A stretch of 64,000 bases of DNA from Flavobacterium psychrotrophum (GTDB taxonomy: Bacteria; Bacteroidota; Bacteroidia; Flavobacteriales; Flavobacteriaceae). A program made the translations under genes and the position numbers. The DNA is taken from assembly GCF_003403075.1 (NCBI RefSeq), contig NZ_CP031557.1, positions 744,001 to 808,000 of the forward strand. Reading direction: 5' to 3'. The notes beneath the pieces are model-generated. The model did not search any database, was not told where the DNA came from, and saw only the letters and a program-made list of their open reading frames with translations. This document shows, piece after piece, positions 34,059 to 42,237 of this stretch; the stretch's first letter is position 1, and every line of letters begins with the position of its first letter.

Positions 34059-35048
34059 ATGAAAAAATTATTACTTACAGGCGCCATGCTATGTGTAGCC
34101 TATTTTAGTGCAAATGCCCAATCGCAAACTATTACCTCTTTTGAAGAATCTGAAACAGCTGCTTACATAGTGGGTGATGATATTGGTACTTACACCACAC
34201 AGTGGAGTACTTACAGCTCTGCTAACGATGATGATGTAGATGCGGGAGTTATTACAATATCTGATGCCTGGGCTTCAGAAGGTACGCAATCGCTCATGTT
34301 CTCGCCGTTAAATAACCAGGATGACGAGGCAAATTATGCCATTGGCCCGCTTTATGATTTTTCTACACTTTCCGGTACTGCGTTTGAGCTTACATTTGAT
34401 ACCCGTACAAATGTTGTTAGTACTACAAGCAGTAACCTTGGTTACCAGCTTACAAACTATGATGCTACAGCAAATACCCAGACTACCTTTGCTAAGGTTC
34501 AGTTTGATTACTCTGGTACAATCCTGGTTTGGGATTCTACTGAAGACCAGTCTGAAGATAATAACTACGGATATGTAGAAGCTACAGGTTTTTCGGCAGC
34601 AACAAACTATACCGTTAAAGTTCGTTTTAACGTAGATCAATCGCTTACTTACATTGTAAACGGCGAAGAGGTTTATACATTTACCCCGGCAGATACAAGT
34701 GTACTTAACGGATCTTACTACCCGGTATTCTATACAGACGATTATAATAGTACATGGTATGTAGACAACCTTACAATAGCATTGCCTACAGCTGGTGTAG
34801 TTAACCCTTCATTAGCACAGTTTGCGGTTTATCCTAACCCGGCATCTAGTGTAATAAATGTATCTAATACAGATGCCCTTGTAAATAATATAGCACTTAC
34901 CGATCTTAATGGTCGCACTGTTAAAACTGTAAAATATAGCGGTGCTTCTGACGCACAGGTTAATATTGCAGACCTTGCTTCGGGAGTATATCTTCTAACT
35001 ATCAGTTCTGATAAAGGAACAACCACTAAAAAGGTTGTGAAAGAATAG
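34059..35048 (+). CDS. T9SS-exported protein C
   Basis: The 329 residues have the same signal-peptide opening as its two upstream paralogues (MKKLLLTGAMLCVAYFSANA). The single N-terminal domain (about 22-240) begins TITSFEESETAAYIVGDD and is beta-rich with many Asp/Asn/Thr residues (DQSEDNNYGYVEATG), like a jelly-roll or lectin-type module. The sorting domain (about 250-329) has VYPNPASSVINV, DLNGRTVK and the end KKVVKE. It has its own promoter and terminator. Binding target is unknown. Confidence 0.85.
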   Translation: MKKLLLTGAMLCVAYFSANAQSQTITSFEESETAAYIVGDDIGTYTTQWSTYSSANDDDVDAGVITISDAWASEGTQSLMFSPLNNQDDEANYAIGPLYDFSTLSGTAFELTFDTRTNVVSTTSSNLGYQLTNYDATANTQTTFAKVQFDYSGTILVWDSTEDQSEDNNYGYVEATGFSAATNYTVKVRFNVDQSLTYIVNGEEVYTFTPADTSVLNGSYYPVFYTDDYNSTWYVDNLTIALPTAGVVNPSLAQFAVYPNPASSVINVSNTDALVNNIALTDLNGRTVKTVKYSGASDAQVNIADLASGVYLLTISSDKGTTTKKVVKE

Positions 35049-35075
35049 CTGATGGTAGTTTTGATTTTTTTTTAA

Positions 35076-35096
35076 GCCCCTGTTTTTCAGGGGCTT
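35076..35096 (+). terminator. Terminator of T9SS cargo gene C
   Basis: AGCCCCTG (35076-35083), TTTTT loop, CAGGGGCT (35089-35096), then a T-run. Confidence 0.92.
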
Positions 35097-35143
35097 TTTC
35101 TATTTGGTAAATTAAAGGGCATAGATTTTGTAAAGTATAAGCC

Positions 35144-35680
35144 ATGCAAAAAATAACATACATACTTATAGCTCTTAGTCTTATGGTTGTGTCCTGCAAT
35201 AAAGACACATCGCACAAAACAGGTCTTGCTTACAGTGCAACCATATCAACGGCTAATAATACGTTGGTTAAGCAAGAACTTACCTACCGCGAAAAGGTAA
35301 TTGCTTATGCAAAAAAGTATCTGGGCATACCTTATAAATATGCCACGGCAAGCCCTGCTGTAGGGTTTGACTGTTCTGGTTTTGTAAACTACGTGTATAA
35401 AAATTTCGGTATAAATTTGCCACGCAGCTCGTCAGGGTTTAAAAACCTTGGGGCGGCTAAAAAGGCTTCCGATTTTAAAGTAGGCGATATACTTGTTTTT
35501 TATGGTTATAAAGACAGTGCATCTGTAGGGCATTTGGGTATTGTATGCGAGGCTAACGGTATGAAAAGTCGTTTTATACATGCTTCTTCCGGTAAAGAAA
35601 TGGCCGTTACCATTAGCGACTTGGGCAGCGCCATGTATACCCGCCGCTTCTATAAATGTATCGATCCATTTTTGTTATAA
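35144..35680 (+). CDS. NlpC/P60-family peptidase lipoprotein
   Basis: The 178 residues have a lipoprotein signal ending in LMVVSC (Cys18). The NlpC/P60 domain (about 48-170) has the catalytic triad: Cys77 in GFDCSGFVNYVYK, His130 in SVGHLGIVCE and His146 in RFIHASSGK. Such enzymes cut D-Glu-diaminopimelate bonds in peptidoglycan stems, so the protein probably trims the cell wall from the periplasmic face of a membrane. It follows the T9SS cargo group but has an independent upstream region. Confidence 0.92.
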   Translation: MQKITYILIALSLMVVSCNKDTSHKTGLAYSATISTANNTLVKQELTYREKVIAYAKKYLGIPYKYATASPAVGFDCSGFVNYVYKNFGINLPRSSSGFKNLGAAKKASDFKVGDILVFYGYKDSASVGHLGIVCEANGMKSRFIHASSGKEMAVTISDLGSAMYTRRFYKCIDPFLL

Positions 35681-35706
35681 CCCTTCGGCAATAATAAAAT
35701 ATAAGC

Positions 35707-35714
35707 TATCTTCG
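35707..35714 (+). promoter_or_regulatory. Possible -7 box of double-OmpA gene
   Basis: TATCTTCG, 7 of 8 matches to TAnnTTTG, 20 bases before the ATG at 35735. Confidence 0.35.
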
Positions 35715-35734
35715 TTTAACTCATTTACAAACTT

Positions 35735-36622
35735 ATGAAGCAGTTATTTTTTATTGGACTTTTTACCATGTTTGCTTTTGGAGCAAATGCGCAGGAGCAG
35801 TTCTCAGTATATTTTGATACTAATAAGCATGAGCTTGATGCTAAAGAGCTTGCCAGCCTTAAGGCTTGGGCACTGGCAAATAAAACATCTAAAATTGTAG
35901 GTATAAACGGTTATACCGATGAAGATGGCTCTGTAGGCCTTAACGACTCGTTGGGCCAGCGCAGGGTAGACTTTGTTTTTGGTGTAATCCGTGGAAAGGT
36001 TAGTATACGGTCTGATTTTTCTACCCGAAATTTTGGAAAACTCCATAAGCACGAAGCTGTAAAAGCCAAAAACCGTAAGGCTACGATATACTATCTTTTA
36101 GAAAAAGACATTCCGCGCGAAAATGAGATACTGGGTATTAAAGATGAGCCTAAAACGGTAAAGAAAGAAGATATTGTTTATGCTACAAAGATAAAGGTGC
36201 GTAACCCTGATGGTAAAGACGAAGAAATGACGCTGGATCTCGCTTTTATGAAAAAACTGGGCACCGCTAAGGTGGGCGATAAAGTAAAAATACCTAACCT
36301 TAATTATTACAGAAATACTTTTGCTCTCGTAAAAGAATCACGGCCTAATATCTACTCGCTGCTTGAGGTAATGAAAATGAACCCGGGTTTAAAAATAAAG
36401 CTCCAGGGGCATATTTGCTGTAGCCCTACCGATCGTAATAAGCTTTCTTATGACAGGGCTAAAAGCGTAATGATGTTTCTTACACAAAACGGTATCGAAA
36501 AAAGCCGTGTAAATTTTGAGGGGCTTGGCACCACACAACCCATCTATGCCATACCTGAAAATAATGACCAGGAACGTGAAGCAAACCGCAGGGTAGAGGT
36601 GCTAGTAATGGCTAATGACTAG
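35735..36622 (+). CDS. Protein with two OmpA-like domains
   Basis: The 295 residues have a signal peptide (about 1-19, ending GANAQ). Two OmpA/MotB-like domains are visible. The first (about 20-125) has FSVYFDTNKHELD, INGYTDEDGSVGLNDSLGQR and NRKATIYYLL. The second (about 205-295) has LKIKLQGHICCSP, LSYDRAKSVMMFLTQ, NFEGLGTTQPI and ANRRVEVLVM. The linker (about 125-205) is Lys/Asp-rich. There is no membrane barrel, so it is likely a periplasmic peptidoglycan-binding protein. The Cys-Cys pair in the second domain is unusual. Confidence 0.85.
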   Translation: MKQLFFIGLFTMFAFGANAQEQFSVYFDTNKHELDAKELASLKAWALANKTSKIVGINGYTDEDGSVGLNDSLGQRRVDFVFGVIRGKVSIRSDFSTRNFGKLHKHEAVKAKNRKATIYYLLEKDIPRENEILGIKDEPKTVKKEDIVYATKIKVRNPDGKDEEMTLDLAFMKKLGTAKVGDKVKIPNLNYYRNTFALVKESRPNIYSLLEVMKMNPGLKIKLQGHICCSPTDRNKLSYDRAKSVMMFLTQNGIEKSRVNFEGLGTTQPIYAIPENNDQEREANRRVEVLVMAND

Positions 36623-36653
36623 CTTTCTTAATTGTGTGCTTTACCATTATAGC

Positions 36654-37025
36654 CTAATCGCCTATTAAAATAGTATAACCGTTGCAGTCGCGAACTACAA
36701 ATTCGCGGCTGCCATAAGGGCGCTGTATAATTTCTGTAATTATATCAGCGCCTTTGCTTTTTAGTTCATTGTAAAAAGTATCGATTTCCGGTATCCATAG
36801 TATAAAGTCAGTAGTTCCTTTTCTCAGGGTTTCATTCAGGTTAATGTTATCTGCCTTTGCAAAATGTATCTGGAAACCGTCCCGTTGCACCATTGCCTAA
36901 ACCGGCGGGTCTAAAGCATAGCCTATAACACTAAAACCCAAAACATCGCGGTAATATTCGGCTGTTAGTACTACATTCTTAACAAGTAATTGCGGCGCAC
37001 TTCCTATAATTTTTGCTGTACTCAT
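36654..37025 (-). pseudogene. VOC-family (glyoxalase/bleomycin-resistance-like) gene with an in-frame stop
   Basis: Reading from the ATG at 37023-37025 gives MSTAKIIGSAPQLLVKN then AEYYRDVLGFSVIGYALDPP and Val42, followed by TAG at codon 43 (36897-36899). The same frame continues at once as AMVQRDGFQIHFAKAD to the end (FVVRDCNGYTILIGD), so both halves form one VOC protein of about 123 residues. A single base change from a Tyr codon (TAT or TAC) would explain the stop, since DPPVYAMV fits the family. The ATG overlaps the AraC gene stop in TAATG, so the pair was translationally coupled. A sequencing error is possible. The 3' half could restart at 36893. Confidence 0.82.
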
Positions 37026-37906
37026 TATTGTTTTATATATCGTTTTACAAACTGGCTGGGTGTGCCGCCGGTTTTTATTTTAAACTGTTTAGAAAAGTAC
37101 CCGTAGTCTTCATATCCCAGCAGGCCTGCAATGCTTTTAAAATTACCACGGTGCAGTACCAGTTCCTTTTTGGCTTCGAGCAGTACGCGTTCCAGTATTA
37201 CATCGGTGGCGGTTTTGCCCACTACAGCCTGTGTTATCCTATTTAGGTGGCGCAGGGTTACGGCAAGTTTATCGGCATAATAGCCGGGTAATTTCTGGTT
37301 GCGAAATTCTTTTTCCAATACATCTTCAAATTCCCTGAATTTTAAGTAGTACGTGTTTTCGGTATTAGCTTCACTCGTAATTAGCGTGTCATATAAGCGT
37401 GTAGCCTTTACATATAATAGTGTTATGTGTGCGTGCAGTGCCTGTTTAAACAGGTTGGGCCCATTAAGGTACTCGCGGTATATTTCTTTAAAAGTAGCGG
37501 CCAGCTCTTTTTTTGCATCAAGTGTAAGATATATACAGGGGCTGGTGTGCATGCTGTAAAAAAATGGATAGCGAGCTAACTCATTATGAGTATAGTACAA
37601 CTCATAAAATTCTCGTGTATGAAAAAAGATGTATCCCTTAGTGTCGGGCGAAAGATGCCAGTGGTGCGTTTGTCCGGGTTTTAAGAAAAACAATGCTCCC
37701 GGTTTTACATCAAATACCGAAAAGTCTATTTCGTGCGTGCCGGTACCATGGGTAAAAAGTATTGCCAGGTAAAAGTTATGGCTGTGAGGTTCTGCTATGT
37801 CTTTATGCCTCGTTTCCAGATGGTTTTCGAGCCTGTTGGCATGAAAATCTTCATGCTGATCATCGTGTTTAAACTGGGCTATATTGAGTACGTTTACCGG
37901 CTTCAT
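37025..37906 (-). CDS. AraC-family transcriptional regulator
   Basis: The 293 residues have an N-terminal cupin sensing domain (about 30-130; PHSHNFYLAILFTHGTGTHE and GALFFLKPGQTHHWHLSPDT) and a C-terminal pair of helix-turn-helix motifs (about 190-293). The DNA-binding part shows YYADKLAVTLRHLNRITQAV and the signature SIAGLLGYEDYGYFSKQFK, then GTPSQFVKR. It probably responds to a small ligand and controls nearby genes. Its stop codon overlaps the start of the broken VOC gene (TAATG), which suggests both were one operon and that VOC was a target or partner. Confidence 0.92.
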   Translation of the reverse strand: MKPVNVLNIAQFKHDDQHEDFHANRLENHLETRHKDIAEPHSHNFYLAILFTHGTGTHEIDFSVFDVKPGALFFLKPGQTHHWHLSPDTKGYIFFHTREFYELYYTHNELARYPFFYSMHTSPCIYLTLDAKKELAATFKEIYREYLNGPNLFKQALHAHITLLYVKATRLYDTLITSEANTENTYYLKFREFEDVLEKEFRNQKLPGYYADKLAVTLRHLNRITQAVVGKTATDVILERVLLEAKKELVLHRGNFKSIAGLLGYEDYGYFSKQFKIKTGGTPSQFVKRYIKQ

Positions 37907-37955
37907 AAATTTTTAATAATGTCCTAAAAGTACAAATTTCTGCGTAAACCGTCTA

Positions 37956-37986
37956 TTGATATGTGTGTCATAGCGGGGTATCTTTG
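37956..37986 (+). promoter_or_regulatory. Promoter of DUF983 gene
   Basis: TTG (37956-37958), 20 bases, then TATCTTTG (37979-37986). Full consensus; the ATG at 38002 follows after 15 bases. Confidence 0.7.
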
Positions 37987-38001
37987 AATAAAAAAAACAC
38001 C

Positions 38002-38361
38002 ATGTCTCAAATAGTTAATATCCTCGAAGAAAAGTGCCCTAAATGTGCAGAAGGCAAAGTGTTTGCTACGAAGGGTAATATATTTTTATTGCGTATGCCA
38101 AAGATGAATGAAAAATGCAGCTGCTGTGGACATAAGTTTGAAAAAGAGACAGGCTACTTTTTTGGCTCTATGTATGTAAGTTATGCAATGGCCGTAGCTG
38201 AGATGGTTGGGGCTTTTTTAATAATGCAGTTTTTTGTAAAAGGTTTTGCCCCCATGATTACTATTATAGCAATACTGGCAGTGCTGCTAAGCACCTTTAA
38301 TTTCAGGATTTCGCGCATGTTATGGATCTATATGTTTGATGGCCCCGGCCGAACACTGTAA
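38002..38361 (+). CDS. DUF983-family membrane protein with zinc-ribbon start
   Basis: The 119 residues start at the ATG at 38002; the frame further upstream overlaps the promoter. The N-terminus is a zinc-ribbon-like cysteine set (EKCPKCAEGKVF with Cys12 and Cys15, then EKCSCCGHKFEKE with Cys39, Cys41 and Cys42). ETGYFFGSMYVSYAMAVAE and two membrane helices (about 57-77 and 82-100) follow. DUF983 proteins are small membrane proteins of unknown function, possibly binding metal. It precedes recN with a palindromic repeat in between. Confidence 0.85.
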   Translation: MSQIVNILEEKCPKCAEGKVFATKGNIFLLRMPKMNEKCSCCGHKFEKETGYFFGSMYVSYAMAVAEMVGAFLIMQFFVKGFAPMITIIAILAVLLSTFNFRISRMLWIYMFDGPGRTL

Positions 38362-38382
38362 CGATTTTAGGTAGATTGTTTC

Positions 38383-38442
38383 AGCCACGAATTCTGCGAA
38401 TTTTTACTAATCAATTAGCGAAAATTTGTAGAATTCGTGGCT
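38383..38442. repeat. 60-bp palindromic repeat, copy 2
   Basis: The arms AGCCACGAATTCT (38383-38395) and AGAATTCGTGGCT (38430-38442) are exact reverse complements, and pairing continues inside with few mismatches. A T-run (GTCTTTTTTAA) follows on the plus strand, so it can act as a terminator for the DUF983 gene. Confidence 0.8.
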
Positions 38443-38494
38443 GTCTTTTTTAATTTGCAATTCACTATTGATAATTCGTAATTGTAAAAAGTGC

Positions 38495-38502
38495 TATATT
38501 TG
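38495..38502 (+). promoter_or_regulatory. -7 box of recN
   Basis: TATATTTG is a perfect TAnnTTTG, 27 bases before the recN ATG at 38530. Confidence 0.55.
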
Positions 38503-38529
38503 TACAGCAATCTGCACCCAGAATCCATT

Positions 38530-40182
38530 ATGCTTCAAACACTCCAAATAAAAAACTTTGCTCTTATAGAGCAGCTTCATATAGATTTTACCGGCAGTTT
38601 TTCTATCATCACAGGAGAGACCGGCGCAGGTAAATCCATCCTTTTAGGTGCCCTTGGCCTTGTATTGGGTAATCGTGCCGACCTGGGATCACTTAAAGAT
38701 AAAGAACAAAAATGTGTAATCGAAGCACATTTTAAGATTGCTGATTATAACCTTCAGGAGTTTTTTACGGCAAACGACCTCGATTATGAAGATGTTACCA
38801 TACTGCGCCGCGAGATATTGCCAAGCGGTAAGAGCCGCGCCTTTATAAACGACAGTCCTGCAAATCTTACCGAGGTGCAGGAGCTTGGCCATTACCTTAT
38901 AGACATACACAGCCAGCAGCAAACCCGCGAACTTAGCGATGAGTTGTACCAGATGCAGATACTCGACGCAGTTGCAGGAAACAACGCTACGCTTGATACC
39001 TTTAAAAAACAACTTTCGGTATTTAAACAGGCGCAGAGTGCCCTTAAAAAACTGGAAGACCAAAAAGCCAATTTGGGTAAAGAGCAGGATTATAATACTT
39101 ACTTGCTTAATGAGTTGCTTGGTGCAAAACTTAAAGCAGGCGAACAGGCTGAGCTTGAAAGCGAACAGGAAAAGTTAAGCAATGTAGAATTTATAAAAGA
39201 GAGTATTGCAAAGGCATTGGCTGTAGCCAATGAAGAGCAGATAGGTGCCGTTCAAAACCTTAAAGAGATAAAAAATGCCCTGCAAAAGATAAGTGGAATC
39301 TCTGAAGAATATGCCGCCTTTTATGAAAGGGTAAACAGCCTGCTTATAGAATTAGATGATGTTACAGACGGGATTTCTGAACATTACGAGCAACTGGTAA
39401 ACGATCCTGAGGCGCTGGAGCAGGTTAACCAAAAACTACAGCTTATTTATAACCTCCAGAAGAAACATAATGTAACAACGGTTGAAGAACTGATTACGAT
39501 ACAAAACGAACTGGAAAGTAATGTTGTTCTTGCCGAAGGACTTGATGAGGCCATAGAAAAGCAGCATCAAAATGTAGCTAAGGCAAAAAAAGAGGTTGAT
39601 GCAACTGCTGTTATCCTTAACAAGGCAAGACAGAAAGCAATACCGGTACTTACAGAAAAAATTACCGCCATACTTGCCCAGGTGGGTATGCCAAATGCAC
39701 GTTTTAAATTTGAGGTAATTGCGGGCGATACTTACTACAATAATGGTAAGGATGCAATTAATTTACTGTTTTCGGCTAACAAGGGTACTAACTTTGGGTT
39801 GCTTAAAAAGGTAGCATCAGGAGGGGAGATGTCGCGCATTATGCTGGCAATAAAATCGGTACTGGCAAATTACTCAAAACTGCCATCTATAATATTTGAC
39901 GAAATAGATACCGGTGTGTCTGGTGAGGTTGCCATAAAAATGGGCGATATCATGAAGGGCATGAGTAGCGAAATGCAGGTATTTGCCATTACCCACTTGC
40001 CACAGATAGCTGCTAAAGGCGATCAGCACTATAAAGTATATAAGTCTACATCGGGCAATACCACGGTAAGCGAACTCAAGCTGCTTACCCACGACGAGCG
40101 CGTGCGAGAAATAGCCGAAATGCTAAGCGGTAAAGATGTAAGCGACTCTGCACTTACACATGCAAAAGCATTATTAGGGTAG
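38530..40182 (+). CDS. recN: DNA repair protein RecN
   Basis: This is an SMC-like ATPase that acts early in double-strand-break repair, bringing DNA ends together. It has 550 residues from the ATG at 38530 (MLQTLQIKNFALIEQLHIDF, the classic RecN start); the longer frame from 38491 begins before the -7 box. Walker A GETGAGKSILLGAL starts at residue 29. The coiled-coil middle spans about 150-370. The signature ASGGEMSRIMLAIK and Walker B PSIIFDEIDTGVSG lie in the C-terminal third, with FAITHLPQIAAKGDQHY after them. Its 3' end overlaps the convergent membrane-protein gene by 9 bases. Confidence 0.96.
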   Translation: MLQTLQIKNFALIEQLHIDFTGSFSIITGETGAGKSILLGALGLVLGNRADLGSLKDKEQKCVIEAHFKIADYNLQEFFTANDLDYEDVTILRREILPSGKSRAFINDSPANLTEVQELGHYLIDIHSQQQTRELSDELYQMQILDAVAGNNATLDTFKKQLSVFKQAQSALKKLEDQKANLGKEQDYNTYLLNELLGAKLKAGEQAELESEQEKLSNVEFIKESIAKALAVANEEQIGAVQNLKEIKNALQKISGISEEYAAFYERVNSLLIELDDVTDGISEHYEQLVNDPEALEQVNQKLQLIYNLQKKHNVTTVEELITIQNELESNVVLAEGLDEAIEKQHQNVAKAKKEVDATAVILNKARQKAIPVLTEKITAILAQVGMPNARFKFEVIAGDTYYNNGKDAINLLFSANKGTNFGLLKKVASGGEMSRIMLAIKSVLANYSKLPSIIFDEIDTGVSGEVAIKMGDIMKGMSSEMQVFAITHLPQIAAKGDQHYKVYKSTSGNTTVSELKLLTHDERVREIAEMLSGKDVSDSALTHAKALLG

Positions 40183-40650
40183 GGGATGGTCTTTTATTTT
40201 GCGGCTGCGGTTTATCAAAGGCATAATTATTGCCAGCGTAATACCATATAGTATTGTTCTGATGGTTATAGGAATTAAGAGTATCCAAAAATTAGTTATG
40301 TCTCCTTCAAATAAATATATTTGAAAGTAATTAGAGACCATGTTAATAAGCCATGGTATAAGGAAGCACATTTGCAGGATAAAGATTCCGGCTATTATTT
40401 TACTTTTTTTGGTATCGAGCAAAATTTCCTTTTTTGTAAATATCATTACCATAGACAAGCTCAATGGTAATATAAACCCGGTAAATATCCCTACTGAAAT
40501 AGACAATGCATTATTGTCTAGTGTTATAAGCCGGGACATTACAATCGCTGTTATTTCAAAAATAAATGCGCCAATGTAGAACCTGCCAAACCAACGGTTA
40601 GGGCTGTATACTTTTGGTGAAAATTCATCTTCATTTAAGAGGTCAATCAT
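40174..40650 (-). CDS. Membrane protein of unknown function, 158 aa
   Basis: The 158 residues have four predicted membrane helices (about 22-44, 50-72, 86-108 and 120-148) after a short soluble start with NEDEFSPKVYSPNRW. Cytoplasmic loops are Lys/Arg-rich (KKEILLDTKKSK, NRSRKIKDH). It is convergent with recN, overlapping its 3' end by 9 bases. No family recognised. The position between recN and fabV, antisense to both, suggests a later insertion into a conserved gene order. Confidence 0.72.
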   Translation of the reverse strand: MIDLLNEDEFSPKVYSPNRWFGRFYIGAFIFEITAIVMSRLITLDNNALSISVGIFTGFILPLSLSMVMIFTKKEILLDTKKSKIIAGIFILQMCFLIPWLINMVSNYFQIYLFEGDITNFWILLIPITIRTILYGITLAIIMPLINRSRKIKDHPLP

Positions 40651-40708
40651 TGCTTGGTAGTTTATCGGCTAAAATTATATAAAATAAGGGTTAGTTGTTT
40701 TTGTTTTT

Positions 40709-40716
40709 TATCTTTG
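40709..40716 (+). promoter_or_regulatory. -7 box of fabV
   Basis: TATCTTTG is a perfect TAnnTTTG, 36 bases before the fabV ATG. Confidence 0.5.
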
Positions 40717-40752
40717 CTTTCCAAAAAACTAAATACAGGATAATATTACATT

Positions 40753-41949
40753 ATGAAAATAGAACCTAGAATGCGTGGCTTTATATGCCTTACCGCCCAT
40801 CCGGACGGTGCTGCACAAAGCATAAAGAACCAGATCGAATATGTAAAGTCTAACGGGGAGCTTGCAAACGGGCCTAAAAAAGTACTTGTTATAGGTGCTT
40901 CTACGGGTTTTGGCCTTGCATCGCGTATCTCGGCTGCTTATGCCAGTAATGCCGCTACCATAGGCGTATTTTTTGAAAAAGAGCCGAGCGAAGGCAAAAC
41001 GGCTTCACCGGGTTGGTACAATAGTGCTGCTTTTGAAAAAGAAGCCCATGCTGCCGGCCTGTATGCAAAAAGCATTAACGGCGACGCATTTAGTAAAGAA
41101 ATAAAGCAACAAACTATAGACCTTATTAAGGCAGATCTTGGCCAGGTAGACCTTGTAGTGTACAGCCTTGCATCTCCGGTGCGCCAGCATCCTGATACAG
41201 GTGTGCTGCACCGCAGTGTACTAAAGCCTATAGGTGGTGTGTTTAGTAATAAAACAGTAGATTTTCATACCGGTAAGGTTTCTGAAGTTACCATACAACC
41301 AGCTGTTGATGGCGATATAGAAAATACAGTTACCGTTATGGGCGGCGAAGACTGGGCAATGTGGATCGATGCACTAAAAGGTGCCGGTGTTCTGGCCGAA
41401 GGAGCACTTACGGTTGCTTACTCATATATAGGACCATCACTTACAGAGGCTGTGTACCGCAAAGGTACTATTGGCCAGGCTAAAGACCATCTTGAGGCTA
41501 CCGCTTTTGAAATTACAGACAGTCTTAAAGATATAGGAGGGCATGCTTATGTTTCTGTAAACAAAGCGCTGGTTACACAGGCAAGTTCTGCTATACCGGT
41601 AATACCACTATATATATCATTATTATATAAAGTGATGAAAGAAAAAGGCCTGCATGAAGGTACTATAGAACAGATAGACCGCCTGTATCGCGAGCGTCTT
41701 TATACAGGAGGTAATGTGCCTCTTGATGATAAAGGCCGTATACGTATAGACGACTGGGAAATGCGTGAAGATGTGCAGGCTAAAGTGGCTGCGCTTTGGG
41801 ATACTGCAACTACAGAAAATCTTGAAGAAATAGGCGATCTTGAGGGATATCGTAAAGATTTTCATAATCTTTTCGGTTTTGGCCTGGCTGGTGTTGATTA
41901 TGATAAAGATGCTAATGAAATAGTTGGTGTTGAGAGTATTAAAGGCTAA
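40753..41949 (+). CDS. fabV: trans-2-enoyl-ACP/CoA reductase FabV
   Basis: It reduces enoyl-ACP with NADH in the last step of each fatty-acid elongation round. The 398 residues match FabV rather than FabI. Recognisable segments are MKIEPRMRGFICLTAHPDG, VLVIGASTGFGLASRISAAY (NAD-binding loop), VVYSLASPVR, and YSYIGPSLTEAVYRKGTIGQ, which contains the Tyr-X8-Lys-type catalytic region. Later parts include QIDRLYRERLY and HNLFGFGLAGVDYD. FabV is the triclosan-resistant enoyl reductase type. It is followed by two hairpins, the second a clear terminator. Confidence 0.95.
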   Translation: MKIEPRMRGFICLTAHPDGAAQSIKNQIEYVKSNGELANGPKKVLVIGASTGFGLASRISAAYASNAATIGVFFEKEPSEGKTASPGWYNSAAFEKEAHAAGLYAKSINGDAFSKEIKQQTIDLIKADLGQVDLVVYSLASPVRQHPDTGVLHRSVLKPIGGVFSNKTVDFHTGKVSEVTIQPAVDGDIENTVTVMGGEDWAMWIDALKGAGVLAEGALTVAYSYIGPSLTEAVYRKGTIGQAKDHLEATAFEITDSLKDIGGHAYVSVNKALVTQASSAIPVIPLYISLLYKVMKEKGLHEGTIEQIDRLYRERLYTGGNVPLDDKGRIRIDDWEMREDVQAKVAALWDTATTENLEEIGDLEGYRKDFHNLFGFGLAGVDYDKDANEIVGVESIKG

Positions 41950-41955
41950 TTTGTT

Positions 41956-41974
41956 TGTTAAGATTTTCTTAACA
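41956..41974 (+). terminator. Weak hairpin after fabV
   Basis: TGTTAAGA pairs with TCTTAACA around TTT, followed by TTTTATT. It is AT-rich, so weaker than the next hairpin. Confidence 0.4.
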
Positions 41975-42005
41975 TTTTATTGGCTTTTGTGAGAATAATA
42001 ATTTA

Positions 42006-42026
42006 AAACTCCCTTTTTGGGAGTTT
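42006..42026 (+). terminator. Terminator of fabV
   Basis: AAACTCCC (42006-42013), TTTTT loop, GGGAGTTT (42019-42026), then a T-run. Confidence 0.88.
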
Positions 42027-42237
42027 TTTTATGTATTTTATTATTAAAGTTAAAAAAAATTGAACTTTATTTTTGGTTGATTTAACATAAAACTGTAAAA
42101 AACATTATGTTTTTTGACTGTCAAAATACGAATAGATTAATTTTTTAACTTTAAAATGTTTAATATGTTAAAAAAACTACTAATAAAATACGCTTGTGGT
42201 CTTTTTTGTATTTTTAAGAAATTAAATTATTTGTTAA

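Larger units (their letters stand above)
41950..42237. other. AT-rich gap before the giant T9SS gene
   Basis: This 288-bp region holds two hairpins after fabV and a perfect -7 box TATTTTTG at 42068-42075, 162 bases before the giant gene. It would make a long untranslated leader if used. No open frame with coding character was seen. Confidence 0.5.

Noticed and set aside
36654..36893. Treating the 79-codon VOC fragment as an independent intact gene
   Set aside because: The upstream 42 codons are in the same frame, belong to the same fold and overlap the AraC stop, so a broken gene fits better.
41950..42237. Search for a riboswitch or structured leader before the giant T9SS gene
   Set aside because: Only AT-rich sequence and the fabV hairpins were seen; no recognisable riboswitch core.
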